Assembly: GCA_017622115.1 (NCBI GenBank)
Contig: JAGART010000100.1
Location: 1 to 5,299, forward strand
Length of the DNA: 5,299 nt
Direction of reading: 5' to 3'
From: Clostridia bacterium
GTDB lineage: Bacteria > Bacillota > Clostridia > Christensenellales > UBA1242
This document shows positions 1-4,948 of the stretch, one piece after another. The translations under genes were made by a program, and so were the position numbers. The notes beneath the pieces were generated by a model that was not told where the DNA came from, ran no database searches, and saw nothing but the letters and a program-made list of their open reading frames with translations. The stretch's first letter is position 1; each line of letters opens with the position of its first letter.

Positions 1-198
1 AATGTTTTTTAGCAAACTATTAATTTTTTCTTGCTTTTGTTGATACTCCTCAAAATAATTAAGTATTAAAGTAGTTAAAAAGGCATTTTTGTTGGGAGTA
101 ATGCCATCTTTTTTAAAAAAATCGAAGTTTTCTGTATCTTTTTGCAAGATATCCGCTACTCTTTTTGTTACATAAATTTTGATTTTTTCTAATTCCAT
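1..198 (-). CDS. Ribbon-helix-helix-like DNA-binding protein, N-terminal part (cut by window edge)
   Basis: Sixty-six codons are visible, starting at the ATG at 196-198 and still open at base 1, so the C-terminus lies outside the window. The start is supported by a strong ribosome site, AGAGGTGA at 203-210. The protein begins with a short basic strand (KIKIYVTKRV, residues 5-14), followed by a helix, a turn with DGITPNKNAF (residues 31-40), and a long second helix rich in E, Q and K. This strand-helix-helix plan fits a ribbon-helix-helix (CopG/Arc-type) DNA-binding domain. From memory, similar N-termini occur in clostridial regulators that carry a WYL ligand-binding domain further on, but that part is not visible here. 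The gene is divergent from the rtcB operon, and a repeated motif lies in the shared promoter region, so it may regulate both. The DNA-binding role is moderately supported; the WYL idea is speculation. Confidence 0.6.
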   Translation of the reverse strand, partial: MELEKIKIYVTKRVADILQKDTENFDFFKKDGITPNKNAFLTTLILNYFEEYQQKQEKINSLLKNI

Positions 199-216
199 AT
201 AATCACCTCTTTTTTG

Positions 217-246
217 ATTGTACCACAAAAAGGGGGCAAAAGTAAA
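217..246 (-). promoter_or_regulatory. Promoter of the leftward ribbon-helix-helix gene
   Basis: Read on the minus strand, a -35 TTTACT (241-246) is followed by an 18-base spacer and a -10 TACAAT (217-222). Transcription would start near base 210, almost on the ribosome site (203-210), giving a 5' leader of only about 12 bases. One copy of AGGGGGCAAAA (231-241) fills most of the spacer, so a protein bound there would block RNA polymerase. This is a consensus match only. Confidence 0.6.
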
Positions 247-306
247 CCTTTTATAATTGATTTATTCATATATTAAGGAAAATATTCATATTTTTAGGGG
301 GCAAAA
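231..306. repeat. Two direct copies of AGGGGGCAAAA, candidate operator sites
   Basis: The same 11 bases occur at 231-241 and 296-306, 65 bases apart, in an intergenic region that is otherwise nearly all A and T. The first copy lies between the -35 and -10 of the leftward gene. The second is about 40 bases upstream of the -10 of rtcB. Two runs of five G in such a background are unlikely to be chance, and the placement suggests binding sites for a regulator of one or both divergent units. The octamer ATTCATAT also occurs twice between them (264-271 and 284-291). Regulator binding is inference. Confidence 0.5.
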
Positions 307-344
307 AAATTTTTTAAATTGCGTATAAACTTTTAAAATTTTTA

Positions 345-353
345 TGATATAAT
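345..353 (+). promoter_or_regulatory. Extended -10 promoter of the rtcB operon
   Basis: TGATATAAT is a perfect extended -10 element (TGn followed by TATAAT at 348-353). There is no good -35 at the usual distance (only TATAAA-like sequence near 324-330), which is common for extended -10 promoters. The start would be near base 360, leaving a leader of about 40 bases before the ATG at 402. A ribosome site, AAAAGGA, lies at 385-391, ten bases before that ATG. Confidence 0.6.
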
Positions 354-401
354 AATATTGCAATCAAAAAACTACAAAATTATTAAAAGGATTTAAAGAA
401 A

Positions 402-1601
402 ATGATTAAATTAAAAGGAAAATATAACGAAGCAATTATTTATACTTCACAATTAGATGACAAAACAAAAGCCCAAATCACCGAATTATGTGATTTCGAG
501 GCATTTAAAGACTCAAAAATTAGAATTATGCCTGACGTGCACGCAGGTAAAGGGTGTACTATCGGTACAACAATGACCATTAAAGACAAAATTGTGCCAA
601 ATATGGTTGGAGTAGATATTGGTTGCGGAATGGAGTTAGTACAAATTGCCGAAAAAGACATAGACTTTCAAGCATTAGATGAGTTTATCCATAAAAACAT
701 TCCTGCTGGCACAAGTTGCAGAAAAACAGCACACCCATACACAGAACAAATAGATTTAAACGAGTTACGTTGCAAAAATCATATTGATATTGAGCGTGCT
801 TTATTAAGTATCGGTTCGTTAGGTGGCGGAAACCACTTTATCGAAATGGACAAAGATGATGAAGACAATAAATATATCGTTATTCACTCTGGTAGTCGTA
901 GATTAGGTAAAGAAGTTGCAGAATACTACCAAAAAGAGGCATATAACCGCTTAAAAACGACACTTAATGACAAAATTGAGGCAAAAATCACAGAATTAAA
1001 AGAAAACGGAAAAGAACAAGAAATCGAAGAAGCAGTTATAAAAATTAACGAAGAAAACCCTCTTGTGCCTAATTATATGGCTTATGTAGAAGGTCAACTT
1101 TTTGAAGACTACATTCACGATATGAAAATTGTACAAAAATTTGCAGTTTTAAACAGAAAAGCAATGATTGACGTTATTGTTAGCGGTTTAGGTTATACTG
1201 TTGTAGATGGATTTACTTGTATTCACAACTACATTGATACAGAAAATATGATTTTGCGTAAAGGTTCAGTTTCTGCTCAAAAAGGCGAGAAAATTTTAAT
1301 CCCTATTAATATGCGTGATGGTGCGTTGATTTGCGTTGGAAAAGGTAACCCAGACTGGAATTTTAGTGCCCCACACGGTGCTGGAAGAATTTTAAGTCGT
1401 ATGAGTGCTATGGAAAAACTTTCATTAGAGCAATTTAAAGAGGAAATGCAAGGAATTTACTCTACTTCTGTTACACAAAAAACTCTTGATGAAAGCCCAA
1501 TGGCATACAAGTCTATGGACGATATCGTAAACAACATTGAACCAACTGCCGAAATTGTTAAACAAATTAAACCAATTTATAACTTTAAAGCGAGCAACTA
1601 A
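402..1601 (+). CDS. rtcB: RtcB-family RNA-splicing ligase (3'-phosphate/5'-OH RNA ligase)
   Basis: RtcB joins RNA ends carrying a 3'-phosphate or 2',3'-cyclic phosphate to ends with a 5'-OH. It uses GTP and manganese through a GMP-histidine intermediate. The 399-residue length is close to that of E. coli RtcB (408). The family metal and guanylate motifs are all visible: MPDVHAGKG (43-51), GVDIGCG with D72 and C75 (70-76), GGGNHFIE with H145 (141-148), IHSGSR with H162 (161-166), H275 in CIHNY, the K294-to-G307 stretch ending PINMRDG, and APHGAGR (323-329). H325 in the last is the expected guanylylated histidine. No key residue is missing, so an active enzyme is likely. The start is supported by AAAAGGA upstream and by homology beginning near residue 1. 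It is first in an operon with a zeta-type kinase gene; no archease or RtcA gene is visible in the window. Such enzymes repair tRNA and rRNA cleaved by toxins or stress nucleases. Confidence 0.96.
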   Translation: MIKLKGKYNEAIIYTSQLDDKTKAQITELCDFEAFKDSKIRIMPDVHAGKGCTIGTTMTIKDKIVPNMVGVDIGCGMELVQIAEKDIDFQALDEFIHKNIPAGTSCRKTAHPYTEQIDLNELRCKNHIDIERALLSIGSLGGGNHFIEMDKDDEDNKYIVIHSGSRRLGKEVAEYYQKEAYNRLKTTLNDKIEAKITELKENGKEQEIEEAVIKINEENPLVPNYMAYVEGQLFEDYIHDMKIVQKFAVLNRKAMIDVIVSGLGYTVVDGFTCIHNYIDTENMILRKGSVSAQKGEKILIPINMRDGALICVGKGNPDWNFSAPHGAGRILSRMSAMEKLSLEQFKEEMQGIYSTSVTQKTLDESPMAYKSMDDIVNNIEPTAEIVKQIKPIYNFKASN

Positions 1602-1609
1602 CTTAAAAG

Positions 1610-2554
1610 ATGAAAAACTTAAATAAAATTAAAAACACAAAAAACTTTAAAGAATTAACTTTAAAAAGTCCAGAATATCTGGACTTTTTAAAAACACGCA
1701 TAGCACCACATATTACACAAGATTTAGCAAGCGAAATGCTTGCTTTTTCGCTTTCTCAAAAATATCTTTTAAAAATTGCAGAAACTATCGAAAACGATAG
1801 TTTTTTAGATAAAATACCAACAAAAACTCCCGAAATCAATATTATTTTAGGTCAAACAGGTGCAGGCAAAAGTTATATTTCTAAATCAATTTTAAACAAT
1901 ACTCCAAATACTATTTTTATAGATACAGATAGTTACAAAAAATACAATCCTTTTAAAGACTTAATTTTAAAACATTGCCCCACCCACTTTGGCACACTAA
2001 CAGGACTTGATAGTTATTTAATAAGAGATATTATATATCAAAAGGCATTAGAACAAAAATATAATATTTTAATCGAAGTAACCCCATCAAGCAAAGAAAA
2101 ACTTTTTAATATAGATATCGCAAAACTTCAAAATTTAGGGTACAAAATTAATGCTCATTTTATTGCAAGAGCAAACATAAATAGCCTTTTATCTATACAC
2201 GAACGATACGAACAACAACTACTCACTCATCACCCCACCCCTAAATTAACCGATTTAAATCGTGCGTTAGATTCTTGTCTTGCAATAGAACAAATTTTAA
2301 AAGATTTAATAACCATAAATAATGTAAATATCTCTATTTATCAATACAATAATACTCAAAAATTAATTGCAAAAAATAAACAAAATTTACTAAAAATATT
2401 TAAAAACGCACAAAATCAAGACTATTTAAACTCAAAACAATATATAGATATCCGCATTAATAAGATACACGAACTTATGAAATCAAGAAAAGCCCCAAAA
2501 GAACAACTGCAACAATTTGAAAAAATCAAAAAAATAATACTAAAAAATTGCTAA
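1610..2554 (+). CDS. Zeta-toxin-type P-loop kinase, co-transcribed with rtcB
   Basis: The 314-residue protein has a Walker A loop GQTGAGKS (81-88) and then FIDTDSYKKYNP (103-114), matching the zeta/PezT region that holds the catalytic aspartate. Next come ILIEVTPSS (153-161), with the family glutamate, and ARAN...HERYE (186-201), where R187 and R199 could be the two phosphate-binding arginines. Zeta toxins phosphorylate UDP-N-acetylglucosamine, but the fold is shared by other small-molecule and nucleic-acid kinases, so the substrate is uncertain. Residues 1-75 are helical and not recognised; the C-terminal 60 residues are lysine-rich and probably helical. The gene starts 8 bases after the rtcB stop with only a weak ribosome site (AAAAG), suggesting translational coupling. 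No epsilon-type antitoxin gene is adjacent. Its base composition looks more AT-rich than rtcB. The first 200 bases contain three terminator-like hairpins (separate entries). An alternative start at Met43 would keep the kinase domain but is less likely, given the tight fit to rtcB. Confidence 0.8.
   Translation: MKNLNKIKNTKNFKELTLKSPEYLDFLKTRIAPHITQDLASEMLAFSLSQKYLLKIAETIENDSFLDKIPTKTPEINIILGQTGAGKSYISKSILNNTPNTIFIDTDSYKKYNPFKDLILKHCPTHFGTLTGLDSYLIRDIIYQKALEQKYNILIEVTPSSKEKLFNIDIAKLQNLGYKINAHFIARANINSLLSIHERYEQQLLTHHPTPKLTDLNRALDSCLAIEQILKDLITINNVNISIYQYNNTQKLIAKNKQNLLKIFKNAQNQDYLNSKQYIDIRINKIHELMKSRKAPKEQLQQFEKIKKIILKNC
1660..1692 (+). terminator. Terminator-like hairpin 1 inside the kinase gene
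   Basis: A perfect 15-base-pair stem (arms 1660-1674 and 1678-1692) closes a 3-base loop, ATA. The core is GTCCAGA/TCTGGAC, flanked by an A-tract on the left and T5 (1685-1689) on the right, the classic form of a Rho-independent terminator. It lies over codons 17-28 of the kinase gene, 59 bases after the rtcB stop. It may end most rtcB transcripts or attenuate the kinase; the sequence alone cannot show which. Confidence 0.75.
1726..1748 (+). terminator. Terminator-like hairpin 2 inside the kinase gene
   Basis: A perfect 7-base-pair stem, AGCAAGC (1726-1732) with GCTTGCT (1738-1744), has a 5-base loop GAAAT. It is followed directly by more T, giving a run at 1744-1748. It lies over codons 39-47. 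It is weaker than hairpin 1 but GC-richer than its surroundings and in the same terminator-like arrangement. Confidence 0.55.
1782..1806 (+). terminator. Terminator-like hairpin 3 inside the kinase gene
   Basis: A perfect 9-base-pair stem, AAACTATCG (1782-1790) with CGATAGTTT (1795-1803), closes an AAAA loop and ends in six T (1801-1806). It lies over codons 58-66, just before the P-loop coding region. Together with the two hairpins upstream it makes a series whose T-runs end at 1689, 1748 and 1806. Confidence 0.6.
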
Positions 2555-2561
2555 AAAACAG

Positions 2562-2588
2562 AAAAACACGTACTTTTTACGTGTTTTT
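2562..2588. terminator. Bidirectional Rho-independent terminator between convergent operons
   Basis: An 11-base-pair perfect stem (2562-2572 with 2578-2588; core CACGTA/TACGTG) has a CTTTT loop. Its 3' arm ends in a T-run, and on the other strand the hairpin is followed by TTTTT-CTG-TTTTTT. It starts 8 bases after the kinase stop and ends 3 bases before the stop of the opposing regulator gene, so it can end both operons. Confidence 0.9.
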
Positions 2589-2590
2589 TG

Positions 2591-3022
2591 TTATTTTATA
2601 TATTCATATACAAGATAATCTATGCTCACATCAAAATATTTAGCAATAGCAATCACCGAACTCATAGAAGGCTTTGTTTTTCCTTTTTGCCACCTATAAT
2701 AATTTGCTTCACTCATATTTAATGTAGCCATTAATTTTTCAGGAGATAATTTATTCTTTTTTAGCAACATCTTTAAAGTTTCATTAAAAGTTAATTCATT
2801 GCGTTCATTATTTTTAAATTCTTCACTCTCACCCAACAAATAACTTAAAGAACAATTAAAATATTTAGATATTTTTACTGCAATGGAAATTTCAGGATAA
2901 AAATCCTTATTAAAATAGCCATTTAATGTTTCAAAAGAAATTCCAATTTTCTTTGATAATTGCAATCTACTCAATTCATTTTCAATTAATAATTCTTGTA
3001 GTCTCTCTTGAAATTCATTCAT
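2591..3022 (-). CDS. Transcriptional regulator with two tandem Cro/CI-type (XRE) HTH domains
   Basis: The 143 residues are almost wholly two helix-turn-helix units of equal length that align without gaps: residues 4-65 and 79-140, joined by a charged linker (SEEFKNNERNELT). The second unit is a canonical XRE domain, with NYYRWQKGKTKPS (107-119) followed by the AKYFDVSIDYL end. The first keeps the same plan (ISKYFNCSLSYLLGE) but has GYFNKDFYPE in place of the usual recognition-turn sequence. No sensor or peptidase domain is attached. One chain may therefore act as a pseudo-dimer or bind two half-sites. It is the last gene of the operon, 30 bases after the 264-residue membrane-protein gene. The ribosome site is weak (GGGA at 3027-3030), hinting at low expression. 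It may regulate its own operon promoter, which carries a palindrome upstream. The HTH assignment is firm; the target is inferred. Confidence 0.88.
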   Translation of the reverse strand: MNEFQERLQELLIENELSRLQLSKKIGISFETLNGYFNKDFYPEISIAVKISKYFNCSLSYLLGESEEFKNNERNELTFNETLKMLLKKNKLSPEKLMATLNMSEANYYRWQKGKTKPSMSSVIAIAKYFDVSIDYLVYEYIK

Positions 3023-3052
3023 AATTTCCCAACCAAAAAGCAGTTTTTTGCA

Positions 3053-3847
3053 TTATTTTTCCATTTGTTGTGCATTTTTAGATGATTTAATATCATTTCT
3101 TATGTATTCAATTGCCTTATCTTTTGCAAGATTTGAACATTTGATTAATTCTCTTTCGTATAGTTTTATTTGCTTTCTAATTAAACAATCTTTAAACACA
3201 GGATACAAACATAGCATAGTTGTTATTGCACAAGTACCAACACCAAAACACAATGTTTCTGTAAAATTAGTTATTTCGTGAGTAATGTCTGTTATAGCAT
3301 CTTCTACACCAAATCCATTTGTATTTTTATAATCTACATAAAAATTTTCATATCCATCTTTTACAACTACGTTTCCGAAACCACTACTAATGTGGCAATC
3401 ATTATATACTTTTTCTAATTGTTGTGCCAATCCATCTGGTGTTACATTTAAAACATCATATTTTGCGTTTAATTCTTCTGTTTTGGGTGTTGTATATTCC
3501 AAAACTGCTTGATTGATTTCTTCACTGTGCAAATCTTTTTTTAAACTATCTACGAAATATAAACTAATAAGAACCGAAGCAAAACCAACAGGGATAGCAC
3601 CATAAACCCCATGTATGCCATTAATTCCGATTTGATTATTTTTGCGTATTGTTTTTATTTCACGCTTTTTTGCACCATAAATATCAAAACCAATAGCTTT
3701 TATATATTTTCTAATTTCATAATCACTAATTTCTTTTGTTTCTTTAAAATTATCTGCTTTGTAGTAATCGATTATTTCATTATAAATATCTTCTGCTAAC
3801 TGTTCTTTATTCTTTTTTAAACTATTATAATCTTTCCAAAATCCCAT
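3053..3847 (-). CDS. Two-helix membrane protein of unknown function, paralogue of its upstream neighbour
   Basis: I do not recognise this family. The chosen start (ATG at 3845-3847, 264 residues) has a good ribosome site, GAGGGT (3854-3859), six bases upstream. It makes the N-terminus match the paralogue: MGFWKDYNSLKKNKE here, MGFKKDLKNLKKNKE there. An in-frame ATG at 3896-3898 would add 17 residues and overlap the upstream gene, and it has no such support. Layout: a lysine-rich N-terminal region (1-75), a hydrophobic helix at about 77-99, an acidic segment (about 101-196), a second hydrophobic helix at about 198-218, and a lysine-rich tail. The positive-inside rule places both ends in the cytoplasm and the middle segment outside. 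That segment is the most conserved part between the paralogues (HSEEINQAVLEYTTPK, LNVTPDGLAQQL, and a 30-residue identical stretch running into helix 2). No catalytic motif is visible. It lies 31 bases after the paralogue's stop and is followed by the regulator gene. Confidence 0.7.
   Translation of the reverse strand: MGFWKDYNSLKKNKEQLAEDIYNEIIDYYKADNFKETKEISDYEIRKYIKAIGFDIYGAKKREIKTIRKNNQIGINGIHGVYGAIPVGFASVLISLYFVDSLKKDLHSEEINQAVLEYTTPKTEELNAKYDVLNVTPDGLAQQLEKVYNDCHISSGFGNVVVKDGYENFYVDYKNTNGFGVEDAITDITHEITNFTETLCFGVGTCAITTMLCLYPVFKDCLIRKQIKLYERELIKCSNLAKDKAIEYIRNDIKSSKNAQQMEK
3243..3331 (-). repeat. 89-base perfect duplicate, copy in the 264-residue protein gene
   Basis: These 89 bases are identical, offset by exactly 820, to 4063-4151 in the paralogous gene. 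They encode the 30-residue identical stretch that leads into the second membrane helix. All silent positions match, while flanking coding DNA differs, including silent positions in conserved residues. This points to recent gene conversion rather than simple old duplication. Confidence 0.9.
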
Positions 3848-3878
3848 ACTTTTACCCTCAAAGTCAATCTTATTCCTA

Positions 3879-4643
3879 TTATTTTTGCAAACATTCATCT
3901 TCTATATTGCAATCTTTTTTAATGTAATCAATAGACTTTATTTCTGCAATCTCCATACAGTCTAGCAATTCATTTATGTAAGCACCAATTTGTGCTCTTC
4001 TTCTTTTATTAATAATTACAGGAGTAAAACAACATAATGCAACTAATGCTGCAGAACCAATTCCAAAACACAATGTTTCTGTAAAATTAGTTATTTCGTG
4101 AGTAATGTCTGTTATAGCATCTTCTACACCAAATCCATTTGTATTTTTATATTCAATAACAAACCCTTCATACCCAGGTTTTACAATATGATTACCAAAA
4201 CCAGTAAAAGCATAACTACTATCATAAATAGCCTTTAATTGTTGCGCTAATCCATCTGGTGTTACATTTAAAATATCTGGAAATTTTGCATTTAATTCTT
4301 CCGCTTTTGGTGTTGTATATTCCAAAACTGCTTGATTTATTTCTTCACTATGTATTTCTTTTTGTCTTTTTTCTACAAACTTCAATACTCCAGAAAAAGT
4401 TAAGGCTGCAAAAATCGGTGAGAAGCCACTAAAAAAAGCAAAATCACTATTTCCCATTTTATCTTTTATTTTTACTTTACCTATCTCACTGGCTTTATCT
4501 CTCACAAAACGTTCAATAGCTTTTATATTATAAAATTTTTCTGAAGTTTCCGATTGATATCTTGCAAGTATACCTTGATAAAACTCATCAATCAATACCT
4601 CTTTATTCTTTTTTAAATTTTTTAAATCCTTCTTAAATCCCAT
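3879..4643 (-). CDS. Two-helix membrane protein of unknown function, first gene of the operon
   Basis: This 254-residue protein is a paralogue of the next gene downstream and is also of unrecognised family. The start is supported by a strong ribosome site, AAGGTGG (4653-4659), nine bases upstream, and by a promoter just before it. Layout: a basic N-terminal region (1-65); a hydrophobic helix at about 68-88; a segment of about 100 residues, predicted to be outside the membrane and containing HSEEINQAVLEYTTPK (98-113) and LNVTPDGLAQQL (125-136); a second hydrophobic helix at about 190-211; then NKRRR (212-216), which anchors the C-terminal side in the cytoplasm. The segment just before helix 2 (VEDAITDITHEITNF, from 173) looks like an amphipathic juxtamembrane helix. 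The shared outer segment with divergent cytoplasmic ends suggests that the two proteins sense the same thing, or pair with each other, but signal or act differently inside. This is inference. Confidence 0.75.
   Translation of the reverse strand: MGFKKDLKNLKKNKEVLIDEFYQGILARYQSETSEKFYNIKAIERFVRDKASEIGKVKIKDKMGNSDFAFFSGFSPIFAALTFSGVLKFVEKRQKEIHSEEINQAVLEYTTPKAEELNAKFPDILNVTPDGLAQQLKAIYDSSYAFTGFGNHIVKPGYEGFVIEYKNTNGFGVEDAITDITHEITNFTETLCFGIGSAALVALCCFTPVIINKRRRAQIGAYINELLDCMEIAEIKSIDYIKKDCNIEDECLQK
4063..4151 (-). repeat. 89-base perfect duplicate, copy in the 254-residue protein gene
   Basis: Partner of 3243-3331. Identity stops abruptly at both ends. Further out the genes share only shorter blocks with scattered differences, for example around the LNVTPDGLAQQL coding region at 4237-4275 compared with 3417-3455. 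Confidence 0.9.
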
Positions 4644-4678
4644 AAATAATTTCCACCTTAAAATTTTAATTTTTAATA

Positions 4679-4706
4679 TTTATAACATATTAAAAAAATT
4701 TGTCAA
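4679..4706 (-). promoter_or_regulatory. Strong promoter of the membrane-protein/regulator operon
   Basis: On the minus strand, a perfect -35 TTGACA (4701-4706) is followed by a 16-base spacer and TATAAA (4679-4684) preceded by TGT, making an extended -10. Transcription would start near 4672, giving a leader of about 30 bases that includes the ribosome site at 4653-4659. This is the only good promoter seen for the three-gene operon. Confidence 0.8.
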
Positions 4707-4716
4707 TAGTATAATA

Positions 4717-4737
4717 AAAATTATTTATAATAATTTT
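4717..4737. repeat. Inverted repeat upstream of the operon promoter, possible operator
   Basis: AAAATTATT (4717-4725) and AATAATTTT (4729-4737) are perfect 9-base inverted arms around TAT. The repeat ends 10 bases upstream of the -35. XRE regulators usually bind such palindromes, and the operon encodes one. All bases are A or T in an AT-rich region, so chance is a real alternative. Confidence 0.3.
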
Positions 4738-4777
4738 ATTGAATTTTAAAACAATAAATTTTATATTTTTCAACGAA

Positions 4778-4803
4778 AAAAAGAGGTATTTTTACCTCTT
4801 TTT
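4778..4803. terminator. Bidirectional Rho-independent terminator
   Basis: An 11-base-pair stem (4778-4788 with 4793-4803; core GAGGTA/TACCTC) has a TTTT loop, with A-tracts on the left and T-tracts on the right, so it works in either direction. It probably stops leftward transcription coming from the surface-protein gene before it reaches the promoter at 4679-4706. Confidence 0.85.
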
Positions 4804-4821
4804 GTTAGTTTAATTAGTTGC

Positions 4822-4858
4822 GAGATTATCACGGCTTGCAAGCAAGCCTCATAATGAC
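4822..4858. repeat. REP-like palindromic element
   Basis: The inner arms GGCTTGC (4833-4839) and GCAAGCC (4842-4848) are flanked, after a small internal loop, by ATTAT (4825-4829) and ATAAT (4851-4855). The ends, GAGATTATCACG and TCATAATGAC, resemble the ends of dispersed palindromes seen in many bacteria (read on the other strand, GTCATTGCGAGG ... CGTGGCAATCTC). That comparison is from memory. It is GC-richer than its surroundings and non-coding on both strands. Confidence 0.55.
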
Positions 4859-4895
4859 AATTTCCTTTAAATTATATTTTTTCCTCTTATTTTCA

Positions 4896-4923
4896 CCACA
4901 CTCATAGAGTGTGGCACTATGAG
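4896..4923. repeat. Two overlapping, mutually exclusive hairpins
   Basis: CCACACTC (4896-4903) pairs with GAGTGTGG (4907-4914) around ATA, an 8-base-pair stem. Alternatively, CTCATAG (4901-4907) pairs with CTATGAG (4917-4923), a 7-base-pair stem with possible further pairs inside. The two share bases, so only one can form at a time. This could be a structural switch or part of the same dispersed element as the palindrome at 4822-4858. Confidence 0.5.
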
Positions 4924-4948
4924 AACTCCTGGTTATTGCAATTGTATT

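Noticed and set aside
440..661. 73-codon open frame on the minus strand
   Set aside because: It lies wholly inside the highly conserved rtcB coding region on the opposite strand and has no ribosome site.
3034..3050. CAAAAA/TTTTTG hairpin between the 264-residue protein gene and the regulator gene
   Set aside because: It is almost all A-T pairs, too weak for a terminator, and lies in a 30-base gap within an operon.
3048..3281. 77-codon open frame on the plus strand
   Set aside because: It is antisense to the 264-residue membrane-protein gene; its hydrophobic look is the complement of that gene's codons.
3611..3799. 62-codon hydrophobic open frame on the plus strand
   Set aside because: It is antisense to the same membrane-protein gene; runs of F and I come from the complement of AAA and AAT codons.
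3848..3898. 17-residue N-terminal extension of the 264-residue protein (ATG at 3896-3898)
   Set aside because: It overlaps the upstream gene by 20 bases, is not matched in the paralogue, and the internal ATG at 3845-3847 has the good GAGGGT ribosome site.
4661..4777. Extremely AT-rich stretch as a replication origin
   Set aside because: No DnaA-box cluster or iterons were seen, and the sequence is explained by a promoter and spacer.
4854..4907. Short plus-strand frame (17 codons) starting at the ATG at 4854-4856
   Set aside because: It has no ribosome site, lies in the palindrome-rich stretch, and ends inside a hairpin.
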